Translations under genes and position numbers: made by a program | DNA from: a bacterium | Lineage (GTDB): Bacteria; Verrucomicrobiota; Kiritimatiellia; RFP12; UBA1067 | Direction of reading: 5' to 3' | NCBI GenBank assembly: GCA_025360845.1 | Contig: JANYBJ010000036.1 | Location: forward strand, 1-35,483 | Length of the DNA stretch: 35,483 nucleotides | Notes under the pieces: generated by a model | The model's input: only the letters and a program-made list of their open reading frames with translations | Told to the model about the DNA's origin: nothing | Databases searched by the model: none | In this document: positions 25,194 through 35,200 of the stretch, piece after piece | Position numbering within the stretch: the stretch's first letter is position 1 | Layout of the letters: the number at the start of each line of letters is the position of its first letter

Positions 25194-25697
25194 ATGGCTC
25201 AAGTCGCATTTAAGGGTAATCCGGTCAAGACGGCGGGTGACCTGCCGGCCGTCGGCGCAAAGGCACCCGCGTTTAAGCTCACGGGCAAAGACCTGGCGGA
25301 CGTGGGACTCGCGGATTACGCGGGCAGGCATGTGGTGCTGAACATTTTTCCGAGCATCGACACGCCGGTCTGCGCGGCGTCGGTGCGCCGTTTCAACGCC
25401 GAGGCGAGCGTGCTGGGCGACACCGTGGTGCTGTGCGTCTCGGCGGACCTGCCGTTCGCGCACGGCCGTTTCTGCACGGTCGAGGGGCTGGAGAAGGTGG
25501 TCCCTCTCTCCATCTTCCGCTCGCCGGAGTTCGGCACGGACTACGGCGTGGTGATCAGCGAAGGGCCGCTGCGCGGCCTGCTCTCGCGGGCCATCGTGAT
25601 CGTTGACGGCGCGGGCCTGGTCGTTTACACCGAGCACATCGCCGAGATCACGAAGGAGCCGGACTACGAGGCGGCGCTGCGCGCGCTAGCGAAATAA
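25194..25697 (+). CDS. tpx: Thiol peroxidase (Tpx, atypical 2-Cys peroxiredoxin)
   Basis: Reduces hydrogen and organic peroxides using thioredoxin. The 167-aa length and FPSIDTPVC (Thr57, peroxidatic Cys60) with the resolving Cys94 in LPFAHGRFC are the family signature; the two cysteines form an intramolecular disulfide. Other conserved parts are VGLADYAGRHVVLN, SIFRSPEFGTDYGV and GLLSRAIVIVD. ATG 25194 is preceded by AGAGGAGG at 5 nt; an upstream GTG at 25170 in the same frame is less likely. The gene stands alone, between the giant secreted protein and the sigma-factor locus, and ends in a rho-independent terminator. Confidence 0.95.
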   Translation: MAQVAFKGNPVKTAGDLPAVGAKAPAFKLTGKDLADVGLADYAGRHVVLNIFPSIDTPVCAASVRRFNAEASVLGDTVVLCVSADLPFAHGRFCTVEGLEKVVPLSIFRSPEFGTDYGVVISEGPLRGLLSRAIVIVDGAGLVVYTEHIAEITKEPDYEAALRALAK

Positions 25698-25726
25698 CCG
25701 GCTGTTTCCGTGGCATAAAATAGCGG

Positions 25727-25757
25727 GCCGCTTCCGATAGGGGGCGGCTTGCTTTTT
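25727..25757 (+). terminator. Rho-independent terminator after tpx
   Basis: A 9-bp stem (25727-25735 with 25740-25748, two G-U pairs) with a GATA loop is followed by TTGCTTTTT. It separates tpx from the sigma-factor operon. Confidence 0.8.
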
Positions 25758-25776
25758 CGCATTAAACATTTATAAA
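25749..25776 (+). promoter_or_regulatory. Possible promoter of the sigma-factor operon
   Basis: TTGCTT (25749-25754), 16 nt and TATAAA (25771-25776) lie in an AT-rich patch just after the tpx terminator; the -35 overlaps the terminator tail. The leader would be about 58 nt. Confidence 0.35.
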
Positions 25777-25840
25777 TATAAGTGCCCCGGCAAACGTATC
25801 AGTGATGTAACAAGTCGGAGATACAGGAACCCGCGGTTGT

Positions 25841-26398
25841 ATGAAGAGCCTAAACAAAGAGCCCGACGACGGTGAAATGCGGAGGCGTGTCGGCCTGGAG
25901 GCGGTGATTGACACGTACCAGACGCCGCTCCTGCGCTATGCCGCACACCTGCTGAACAACGCCACGCTGGCGCAGGATGTGGTGCAGAACGCGCTGGTCA
26001 AACTGTTCCGCCAGTGGCAGCCCGGCATGCGGACGGACGAGCGGTTGAAGAGCTGGCTGTTCCGTGTCGTTCACAACGAGGCTGTGGATCTCATCCGCTC
26101 GGAGGAGCGCAGGAAACGGCACCAGCAGGGCCATGTGGCCATGGTGATGACGGAAACCTCCGGCGGCCTCTATGAAGACCCGCGGCCGGACGGGCGGACG
26201 GCGACCGTGCTGAAGTGCCTCGGCATTTTGAATCCCGCACAGCGGCAGGTTGTGCTGCTCCGCATGCAGCAGGGACTCAGCTACGAGGAGATCAGCGCCG
26301 TGACGGGGCAGAGTACGGGCTATGTGGGCAACCTCCTTCATACGGCGGTTCTCAAGCTCTCAGAAGAAGTGCGCAGGATGGAAGGAGGCGCGCGATGA
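25841..26398 (+). CDS. ECF-like RNA polymerase sigma factor
   Basis: A 185-aa sigma-70 family protein. Region 2 (about 25-95) includes LLRYAAHLLNNATLAQDVVQ and LKSWLFRVVHNEAVDLIRS; region 4 (about 122-175) has LNPAQRQVVLLRMQQGLSYE followed by the helix-turn-helix around ISAVTGQSTGYVGNLLH. No region 3 lies between, as in ECF sigma factors. Its last codons overlap the start of the anti-sigma gene (ATGA, 26395-26398), so the two are translationally coupled and made in fixed ratio. The ribosome-binding site is weak. It probably directs transcription of envelope-related genes when released by the anti-sigma protein; its promoters are not identifiable here. Confidence 0.9.
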   Translation: MKSLNKEPDDGEMRRRVGLEAVIDTYQTPLLRYAAHLLNNATLAQDVVQNALVKLFRQWQPGMRTDERLKSWLFRVVHNEAVDLIRSEERRKRHQQGHVAMVMTETSGGLYEDPRPDGRTATVLKCLGILNPAQRQVVLLRMQQGLSYEEISAVTGQSTGYVGNLLHTAVLKLSEEVRRMEGGAR

Positions 26399-29208
26399 AC
26401 ACGTGCGAATTTAAAGCTCAGCTCACGGCCTACCTGCTGGGCGAACTGCCGGAGCACGAGGCTGCGGCGCTGGGTACGCATCTCGCGGTCTGCCCGGAGT
26501 GCCGCGCGACGGCGGACGAACTGCGCGCGACGCTGGCCCTGCTGCAGGGTGCGCTGGCGCCATCGGAAGGTGTTGGAAACGATGTGCGGCTGGACGACAC
26601 CCGCCGCCAGCGGCTTCTGGCGATTCGACCGGCACGCGTCCACACGCGCCTTGTGCGCTGGTTCTTTGAGTCGCATCCCGCCTTCCGCGTCGCGGCGGCG
26701 GCCGTTGTCGTGATCAGCCTTGTGCTGTACGGGGTGAGGAGCAGCATGAGTGGTTGCGCAGTGGGATCTAAGGCATACGAATGCAGTGCCGGCAGAACCC
26801 TGTATGAAGCGCCTGCATCGGTGACCGTGTCCGACGGTGTTAGGGACGAGTCCGCCGCCCGCGGAGCGGGAATAAACGTTACGGGTAACGCTGGTAGGGA
26901 CGGTTCCCCGAACCGTCCGCCGGTCATTGCCTCGCGGACGCCTCGGGGAGGCGTCCCTACCGTTGAAGTTATGGACGAGTCGAAGGTGACACGCTTCGGT
27001 CTGGTCGCCGATGGGAAGCTTGCAACGCGTTCAGGCAAAACGGACTGGGGCGATACAGACTCGGATGCTCTTGCACCTCAGCCGGCGGCAGCGCCGCCAC
27101 GGGCAGATCCCGCCGAAAAACCGTCGGCAGAGGCACTCGACTCGGTTTCCGTGGTCAAATCGCCAATAAAGATGAAAGAGGTCTACTCAACCCGCTTGGG
27201 GGGTGAAGCGTTCGCACGAAAGGCGCTGCCCGCAGCGCCGTCGAAACCCAGGCCGGACATTGCTGTTCAGCTAAGCGAACAGGCTGAGGAACCGGCGTCA
27301 GGAGGCGCTGCGGCGTTGGGCCTCGAGGTCAGCTCGAAGCGGAAGACCGCCGAGAAGAGTAAGCCGGAGCAAGCTAAAATAGACACCTATCGTGTCGCGG
27401 CAGGCGGTGGGGGAGTTCGGAGCGAGGAGAAGGAAGTGACCGCGCCGGAAGGGAAGACGCGCCTGAAGATCGCGATTCCAAAGCCCCAGTTCACGGGCAC
27501 GCCGAAAGATATCCGGAGTCCGAATCTGGAGACCGCGAAGGACCGTCTCGAAGAGCGGCCCCACCTGTACGGGCTCTATCAAGATGCCGCAAAGAAGATG
27601 GAGGCTGCCGCCCCAGCCGCTGAGCCGCCCGCCCTCGGCCTCGAAATCGTCGCAGGCAATAAGCTTACGAGCGAACGCCCTGCGGGCCAGTCGCAGCCAA
27701 ACGCGACGGCAAAGCCCGAAAACAACCTGGGCACGGATGCGGATAAAAAGGCCGACACCGGCGGCAACGCCGTCTACCGACAGCTCTTGCTCCAGACACG
27801 CGAGTCGAAGCTCGATTCCGACAGCGATGGCCTTATGAAGAAGGAGGCCAAGAAGTCCGAGCCTGTTGCGTTCAATCCGTTTGTCGCTGCGGCCGCAGAG
27901 CCGTTCTCAACCTTCGCCATGGATGTGGATACCGCGAGCTACACGCTGACGCGGCAGGCCATCCGTTCGGGTGCCATGCCGGAGCCGGAGCGGGTCCGCA
28001 CGGAAGAGATCGTGAATGCGTTCGACTACGGCGACACCGCGCCGGAACGGGCCGTGTTCCGCGTCTATCAGGACGGCGCGCAATCGCAGTTCGGCGCGGG
28101 CTACCACCTGTTGCGCATCGGCGTGAAGGGCCGTCGCCTGGGCCGCGAGGAGCAGCGGCCCGCCATGCTGACTTTTGTCGTCGACATCTCGGGGTCCATG
28201 GCGCAGCCGGACCGCATCGGGCTGGCACGTTTGGCGCTGGTCTCGTTGCTGGATCAGCTCGCGGAGCGCGACCGGATACAGATCATCGCCTTCAGCGATC
28301 ACGCGAGGTTGGTTCTGGAGCCGGTCGGGGCCTCCGAAAAAGCGCAGGTCATCGCCGCCTTCGAGCGTCTTCAATGCAACGGATCGACGAATCTGGAAGA
28401 GGGCATGCGGCAGGCCTACGAGCAGGCTGCGCGCGGGTTCGTTCCCGGCGCGGAAAACCGCGTGATCCTGATCTCCGACGGCGTGGCGAATCTTGGCGCG
28501 GGCAGCGCCCAGGAAATTCTGGACAAGGTGTCGGCCTACCGCAAGCAGGGCATCACCTGCTCCGTGTTCGGCGTGGGCGCGGGCACGTATAACGACCGCA
28601 TGCTCGAAGAGCTGGCCAACAAGGGCGACGGCGTCTACCGTTTTCTGGACTCCGCCGAAGAGGTGCGGACCGCGTTTGTCGACGATCTCGCCGCGACGCT
28701 CAACACCATCGCCAAGGACGCCAAGATTCAGGTGGAGTGGAATCCCGGCGTCGTGCGGCAGTACCGTCAGCTCGGCTATGAGAATCGCGCCCTCCGCAAA
28801 GAGCAGTTCCGCGACGACGCCGTCGACGCGGGCGAGGTGGGGTCGGGACAGTCGGTGACCGCGCTCTACGAGTTGGAACTGGCACCCGATGTGGCTCCCG
28901 AATCCCGGCTGGGCACCGTACGCATCCGATATCAGCGTGCGGACAACGGCAAGGTTGAAGAGATCGAGGCTCCTTTGGTGGCGGAGTCGGTGCTGCGCCC
29001 GGCGCATGCGGCGAACGCGCGCTTCCGCGTCGCCGCATGCGCGGCGGAGTTCGCCGAATTATTGCGCGGCAGCCCTTACGCCGCAGGCGGGCGATTCCAG
29101 GAGGTCGCGGACTACCTGCGTCCCGCCGCGCTGGAACTCACGCTCGACACGCGTGTCAAAGAGCTGTTGGATCTGGTATCGGCAGCGGCGGCGATTCAAG
29201 GTCGATAG
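26395..29208 (+). CDS. Membrane anti-sigma factor (zf-HC2) fused to a YfbK-like VWA domain
   Basis: A 937-aa protein. An N-terminal zf-HC2 anti-sigma domain has the HxxxCxxC zinc motif (His29, Cys33, Cys36) after AYLLGELPEHE, followed by one membrane segment (about 96-113). A long low-complexity linker follows (about 114-490). A vWF-A N-terminal region (FSTFAMDVDTASYTLTRQAI) begins near residue 503. The VWA domain (about 590-770) has the MIDAS motif DISGS (Asp597, Ser599, Ser601), TNLEEGM and ISDGVAN; a YfbK-type C-terminal domain (DUF3520-like) ends the protein. The zinc domain should hold the sigma factor in the cytoplasm while the VWA part faces the periplasm as a metal-dependent protein-binding sensor. 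A 69-bp palindromic element occupies codons 167-189. The start follows from the ATGA overlap; the frame itself is open from 26215. Confidence 0.85.
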   Translation: MNTCEFKAQLTAYLLGELPEHEAAALGTHLAVCPECRATADELRATLALLQGALAPSEGVGNDVRLDDTRRQRLLAIRPARVHTRLVRWFFESHPAFRVAAAAVVVISLVLYGVRSSMSGCAVGSKAYECSAGRTLYEAPASVTVSDGVRDESAARGAGINVTGNAGRDGSPNRPPVIASRTPRGGVPTVEVMDESKVTRFGLVADGKLATRSGKTDWGDTDSDALAPQPAAAPPRADPAEKPSAEALDSVSVVKSPIKMKEVYSTRLGGEAFARKALPAAPSKPRPDIAVQLSEQAEEPASGGAAALGLEVSSKRKTAEKSKPEQAKIDTYRVAAGGGGVRSEEKEVTAPEGKTRLKIAIPKPQFTGTPKDIRSPNLETAKDRLEERPHLYGLYQDAAKKMEAAAPAAEPPALGLEIVAGNKLTSERPAGQSQPNATAKPENNLGTDADKKADTGGNAVYRQLLLQTRESKLDSDSDGLMKKEAKKSEPVAFNPFVAAAAEPFSTFAMDVDTASYTLTRQAIRSGAMPEPERVRTEEIVNAFDYGDTAPERAVFRVYQDGAQSQFGAGYHLLRIGVKGRRLGREEQRPAMLTFVVDISGSMAQPDRIGLARLALVSLLDQLAERDRIQIIAFSDHARLVLEPVGASEKAQVIAAFERLQCNGSTNLEEGMRQAYEQAARGFVPGAENRVILISDGVANLGAGSAQEILDKVSAYRKQGITCSVFGVGAGTYNDRMLEELANKGDGVYRFLDSAEEVRTAFVDDLAATLNTIAKDAKIQVEWNPGVVRQYRQLGYENRALRKEQFRDDAVDAGEVGSGQSVTALYELELAPDVAPESRLGTVRIRYQRADNGKVEEIEAPLVAESVLRPAHAANARFRVAACAAEFAELLRGSPYAAGGRFQEVADYLRPAALELTLDTRVKELLDLVSAAAAIQGR
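26893..26961 (+). repeat. 69-bp palindromic element inserted in frame in the anti-sigma/VWA gene
   Basis: Bounded by 9-nt inverted repeats GGTAGGGAC (26893-26901) and GTCCCTACC (26953-26961). Inside are two perfect 9-bp hairpins, GGACGGTTC/GAACCGTCC (26898-26918) and GGACGCCTC/GAGGCGTCC (26936-26956), each with a 3-nt loop. It starts exactly on a codon boundary and is 23 codons long, so the frame is kept; it encodes an Arg/Pro/Gly-rich stretch in the linker. Confidence 0.85.
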
Positions 29209-29236
29209 ACTTTTTTGCAGGAATAGAGGAGCGATT

Positions 29237-32200
29237 ATGAAACGTTTGTTCATCTCACTTTGTGTCGCACTGTTCGGCATGGCCGCCCGCGCGCAGGAAA
29301 TCGGCCCGATGACGCTGGAGGGTAAGATCGTCGGCGATCACCTGACGGTCGAGATGGTCTTCTCGGTGAAGGAGCTGAAGTCGGAAGCGCCGTTGGCGGT
29401 CTTGGACGGCAACATCGCCGTGTTGGAGGATACGCTGCCGCCCGGCGTGAAGCTGGAGCCCGAGGGATCGAAGCACCGTCTCGTGTTCAAGGGCGGCTTC
29501 TGGCAGCGGCAGACCAGCGGCGACGTGCGCATCCGCTTCGCCTTGCTCCAGCGCGCGGAGGGCGACAAGCAGAGCGTGCGTTTTGCCGTGCCGGTGACCG
29601 CGACGCGTCGGCTGTCGGTCGTCTGTGACCGTGAGGGACTCGACGTCGCGATGCCGTGTGCGCGGGATGTCGTGCGGGACAAGGCCGCGGACGGCGCGGA
29701 CCGGGTGTCGGGCTATCTGGGGTTCTCGCCTGAAATCACGATGTCTTGGAAAACCGCAGTCCGCAAACTGGAGTCGGAGTTGATCGCGACCTGCGACGCG
29801 CTCACCTCGGTCGCCGTAGTCCCCGGCACGGTACACATGAAGACGCTGTTTACCTACCATGTCGCGCAGGGTGAGCTGAGCGACATGACGATCGATGTTC
29901 CCGGCGTGAATGTGATTCAGGTTTCCGGTACGGACCTGCGCGACTGGCGCGTGGACAAGAGCGATCCGGCCTTGCCCAAGCTGCGTGTCACACTCGGCCG
30001 CCCGCAACGGGACGCCTACGGATTGACGCTGGAATACGAATGCGCGATTCCGGCCTTTCCCTGCGAGTTCAAGCTGGAGTCGCCTGTGCCGCAAGGCGTG
30101 ATCCGTTCCGCCGGAATGCTGCTGGTGGGCACGGACAGCGCGGTGCGTATCCAAGTCGCCTCGCTTGCGGGACTGACCCAGACCGACCCCGGAATTTTTC
30201 CCGTCAAGACGTTGGGCGCGGTGCCGGCCCGCAGCGTCTATACGTATCAATACGCCGCGGTGCCGTATGCGGTCACGCTGAAAGCGGACGACATCGTGAC
30301 GGCGCTGACGGCGGAGACCGGCGTGCTATGCAAGATGGAGGAAGGCCTCTTGACGGTCGAGGCGAATGTGCAACTGGATGTGCGGGACGCCCCGGCGCGC
30401 GAGGTCCGGCTCGTCACCGACGCTGACGCTTCATGGACGGTTTCGGCGGTCACGGGGCAGCAGGTTGCGGAGAGCGATGTGGACATCCGCTCCGTCGCGG
30501 GCGGGCGCGAGATTCTGGTGCCCTTCCGTAAGCCGGTGGAGGGGAGCGCGGTGATCACCCTGAAGTTGGAGAGAACCTTAGTTGCCGGCAACGACACCTT
30601 TGCCGTGCCGACGATGACCGTGCCCGAGGCCCGTGCCCAACGCGGCTACGTTGTGGCGGCCGCCTCGCGCGGCATCCGGCTCTCGGCGAAGACCGCGCAA
30701 GGGCTGGCCGAGGTGCATACCGCATCGACGCCCCTGCGCACCGAGGGTGCGCAACTGGCCTACCGCTTTCGGGAGGCGGGCTGGACGTTGCTGCTGGGAA
30801 TCGAGCGTGCCAAGTCCTCGGTTCACGCCGAACTCTTTCACCTGATCTCGCTCGGCGAGGGCGTGGCGTATGTGTCGACGGCCGTGACCTGCCACATCAG
30901 CGGCGCGCCGGTCCAGAGTTTGGAGTTCCGTATTCCCGAGACGATCACGCCGTTCGATGTGACCGGCGCGAACATCGATACCTGGACACGCGAGAAAGAC
31001 CTCTGCACGGTCAAACTGACGAGCCGCGTCATCGGCGACTATACCTTGCTCATCACCTACGACCGTCCGCTGAATTATCGCGGCGGCGATCTCCGGATCG
31101 GCGAGATCGAAATGATCGACACCGAAAGCGAGATGGGCTACCTCGCGATCGCGACGGCTGCGAGTCTCAAACTTGAAGAGAGCGGCGAGCTGCCGGCGAC
31201 CCTGATCCGCATCGGGCGCGAGGAGATTCCGGCGGGGTATGCCGCCACGGTTACCGCCCCGGTGATCGGCGCTTACAAATATGTGCGGCGGCCCCATGCG
31301 GCGACACTCAAGGTGACGCCCTATGCGACCGAGGGGCTGATCGGGCAGGTGGCCGACTACCTGACCTTGTCCACCCGGATCGCACGCGGCTGCGAGAGTG
31401 TGACCAAGGCCGTGTATTCGGTGAAGAACGCCGCCCGCCAATATCTTTCGATCAAATTGCCCACGGGCGCCGTTCTCTGGTCTGTGCGGCAGCTCGGCGA
31501 TGACGGCAGCGCGGGGCGCGACCTTTCCGCTCAACAGGCCGAAGGCGTGTTGCTGGTGCCGGTGGAGCGTCCGCGCGACCCCAATCAGGCGGTGACCATC
31601 GAAGTCATCTACGCCCACACCGGAGGCAAGGGAGTTCGGACGGCGACGCTCGAAGCTCCGGTTTTAACAGGTGCCCCGGTCACGTTTGCGAGTTGGGAGG
31701 TCGAGGCCGGAGACAAGGTGAGCATCTGCCGCGCCGATGGCAATATGACGCCGGATCAACCCCAGACGATCATGCGTTTCCCGGTGTACCAGCGCGATGC
31801 CGCCCGTCACAGGCGCTTCTATCGCACGGCCAATCTCGCGGGTGAGGCGCCTTTGCAACTGACCGTCTCGCTGGTGCCGTTCTGGCTGGGTGGCGGGTCG
31901 CTCGCGGCACTGGGCGGCGGTTGCGTCCTGGGGCTGCTCCTGTTGCTTGTGGCTGCGGTCCGCCGCCGCAAGCTGTGGGTCGCCTTGGCGGTGACCTGTC
32001 TCTGCGCGGCTGCCGCGCAGACCGAATACGGACTGCTGGCCACGTGTGGTGCCGCATGTGCCGCGCCTCCCGCTTTTCTGCTCATCGGCGTGGTGCGCGT
32101 GATCTGTCAGATAATGAAAAGGCGCTCAAAGAAGGTGGCGAAGGACGATGACGACGCTCCGCCGTTCGTGCCTGAGGCGGCTCCGGCGTCAGGGGATGCG

Positions 32201-35200
32201 GGGTCCGCGCGGCTCGGGCTGCTGGGAGCAGTTGCGCTGCTTGGGCTGTTCGCTCTTATGAGCTCGCTGCATGCGGAGGATAAGCCCCTGGAACAGGCGC
32301 CGGTGCCGCCAGCCGAGACGAATTTGCTGAGCGGGCAGTACGGCATCCGCATCGGTTCCGAGCAGACCGCGGTGGACGTCGCGAGCCGTGCGGAGTCAGG
32401 CGTGTACGTCGCGACGGTGAAACGCACGCTGTCGCTGACTGCCGAGACCGCCGGAGTCTTTCGTCTGCTGCGTGCGGACGACACCAACCGGCCGGCGCTG
32501 GTTTCCTTCAAAGACACTAAGCTGGCGCGCCTGTCGTCGAATCAAGACGGCGTTCTGCTGACGGTCGAACGGCCCGGAACCTGCGAATTGAGTTTCGAGA
32601 CACGGGAGACCGTGCGCGAGAGCGAAGCCGGTCCGACGGTCTTCACGTGGGCGAGCTACGGCGGTTTGAAGAGCAGCATCGAGGTCACGCTGCCTTCTGC
32701 GGAGTTGGATGTCACGGGGATTGACATCGCCCAGTTCACGAGTGCGCCCGGCAACGGAAAAACAGCCGTCGCGGGCGTGCTGACGACAGGCACGAGCCGT
32801 TTCGGCGTCACCTTCCGTCCGCGTGTCCGCGACGTCCGCAAAGAGGCTGCGGTCGTCTATTGCGACATTTCGACGCTGGCGTATCTGCGTTCCGGCGTGG
32901 TGGATATCTCCGCATGGGCGGACTACACCGTCGCGCAGGGCGAGGTCCGCGAGTTGCATGTGAAAGTTCCCGAAGGCCTGGGTGTCATCTCTGTGGCCGC
33001 GCCGGGACTCGCCACCTGGAGCCTGGAACCGGTTTCGCATCTTCTGACGGCCGTGTTCGAGAAGCCTCAGACCGGCACCTTCACGCTGACGATCGGCATG
33101 CAGAGCGCGTGCGGCGGTCTGCCCTATGCGGTCGCTCTCGGCGCGCCTTCGGCCGAAGGTGTCCAGCGGCAGCGCGGGTTTTTCGCGATGGCGGCTTCGG
33201 AAGCTCTCCTGATGAAGGTGGAGAAGGACCAGGGGGTCACCGCGATCAACGTCTCGGATTTCCCGCTCACCGACAAGGCCGCCGCTCAAAATAAGAGCGA
33301 GCCTGTCCGCCGCGCCTACCGGTACGATGACGCTTCGAAGGTTGCGGTCGCGCTTCGCGCCGAGGCGGTGCTGCCGGAGATCCGCGTGCAGGAGAGCGCC
33401 TCGTTCAGCATCGGCGACGAGCGGTATGTGCTGAGCACCAAGCTGGACGTCGCCATTGCCAAAGCCGGGCTCTTCTCTCTGAGGCTGGAACCGCCTCAAG
33501 GGTATGAGATTGAAACCCTCACGGGGGGTGGTGTTGGGCATTGGGACGATTCGCGTAAGGCGGGCGGCGGGGTGGAGGTGTTCTTCACGTCCCGCCTGTT
33601 GGGCAGCACGACACTCAATCTCGTGCTCGCGCGCCAGCAGCGCGGGATTGAGGAGAAGATCGTTGTGCCGCGTGTCGCCGTCACGAATGCGCTGCGCCAT
33701 ACCGGGCGCATGGCGGTTTCGGCCGAGCGCGGCGTGCGCCTGACGCTCGACACGCAGGAGGGTGTGTCGGTGGTCCGCGACGAGGCGCTGCACGCCAACG
33801 CCGGCGCGGTCGTTTTTGACATCCTGCGTCCCGTGTGGCAGGTGGAGCTGAAGACGCAGGTGCTGCAGCCGGTGCTCAAACCCGAGCTCCTCCATCGCGT
33901 GGACCTGGCCGAAGGCATGCTCCAGCACCGCGTGTTTGCCCGCTACAAGATCGAAAACGCGGGTGTGAAGTTCTTCCGCGTCGCGGTGCCGGTCAAGGAC
34001 GCCACGCTCACCGTTTCTGGGCGCGGCATTGCCCGCGTTCAACCTGAACCCGAGGTCGCCGCAGACGGCACCCGCGTGTGGGCGATCGAACTGCACGGCA
34101 AGGTCGAGGACGCGTATGCCTTCACCGCGCTCTATCAGGAGCCGTACGATCCGGCTGCCGGCGGCGTGCGCGTCCGTCCCTTCGGAACGCCCGGCGCGGC
34201 ACGCCAGACCGCGTGGCTGGCGATCACCGGCGGCGGGCGCGTGCAGGTGGAACCGCGTGGAGAGGTCGCCGGTCTGCGTGCCGAGGACGCGCGCAGTCTG
34301 CCCGAATACTTCGGCGCGGGGGATCTTTCCGGCGCGATCCGGTGCTACCGCATCCTGCAGCCGGACTACAGCTTGGATCTGTCGGTGATCCGCCACGAAA
34401 CCGCGCGGGTTCTGCCCGCCGGCGTGGAGAACGCGCGCTTCACCACGGTGCTCTCCGCCAGCGGCAAGATGCTCACGCAGGCTGTGATCCAGCTGCGGAC
34501 CGGGCGGCTCCGCTTCCTCAAGGTCGGAATGCCCAAGAGCAGCGAGCTGTGGGCCGCTCAGGTCAACGGGACCGAGGTCGCCGTCGCCCGCGACACCGAC
34601 GGCAACCTCAATGTCCCGTTGGATCTGCTCGTCTCCGAACAGGCCACCTCGATCTCGCTGGTGTATGCGGACCGGCTTCCCGGCGCGCTCAGCGGCCCCG
34701 TCCAAATTCCGGCGCTGCGTTTTCCCGAGCTGCCGCTGCAGGACATCCAGTGGACCCTTTTTGTTCCGCCCGGAGCCCGCTATCGCCTGATGAACGCAGA
34801 CTTCGACGACGTGGACGCCTTGGGTTCGGAGACCGGCGTCAAAGGGTTCGTGAAGACCTTCGGACGCTCCGACTATCTGAGCATCAACAAGGCGCAGGGC
34901 TCGCGGAATCTGAACGAGGCCAAGCGCAACTTGGGAAATATCGGCGCCTTGCTCGACAAAGGTGACCGCATCATGGCGCAGAAGTCGCTGCAGCAGGCCG
35001 TCAACCTTTCGCAGGCCGAGCAGACGCTCAACGAGGACGCCCGCGTGCAGTTCAGCAACGTGGTGCGCGAGCAGGTCAAGATCGGGCTGGTCAACCGCCG
35101 CGAGGCGCTGCGCATGGACAACAACATCTTCGACGAGCGTGCGCCGCAGACGCAGGCCGGATACAACGGCGGCAACTTCAGCCGCGAGTTCGCGAGCCGC

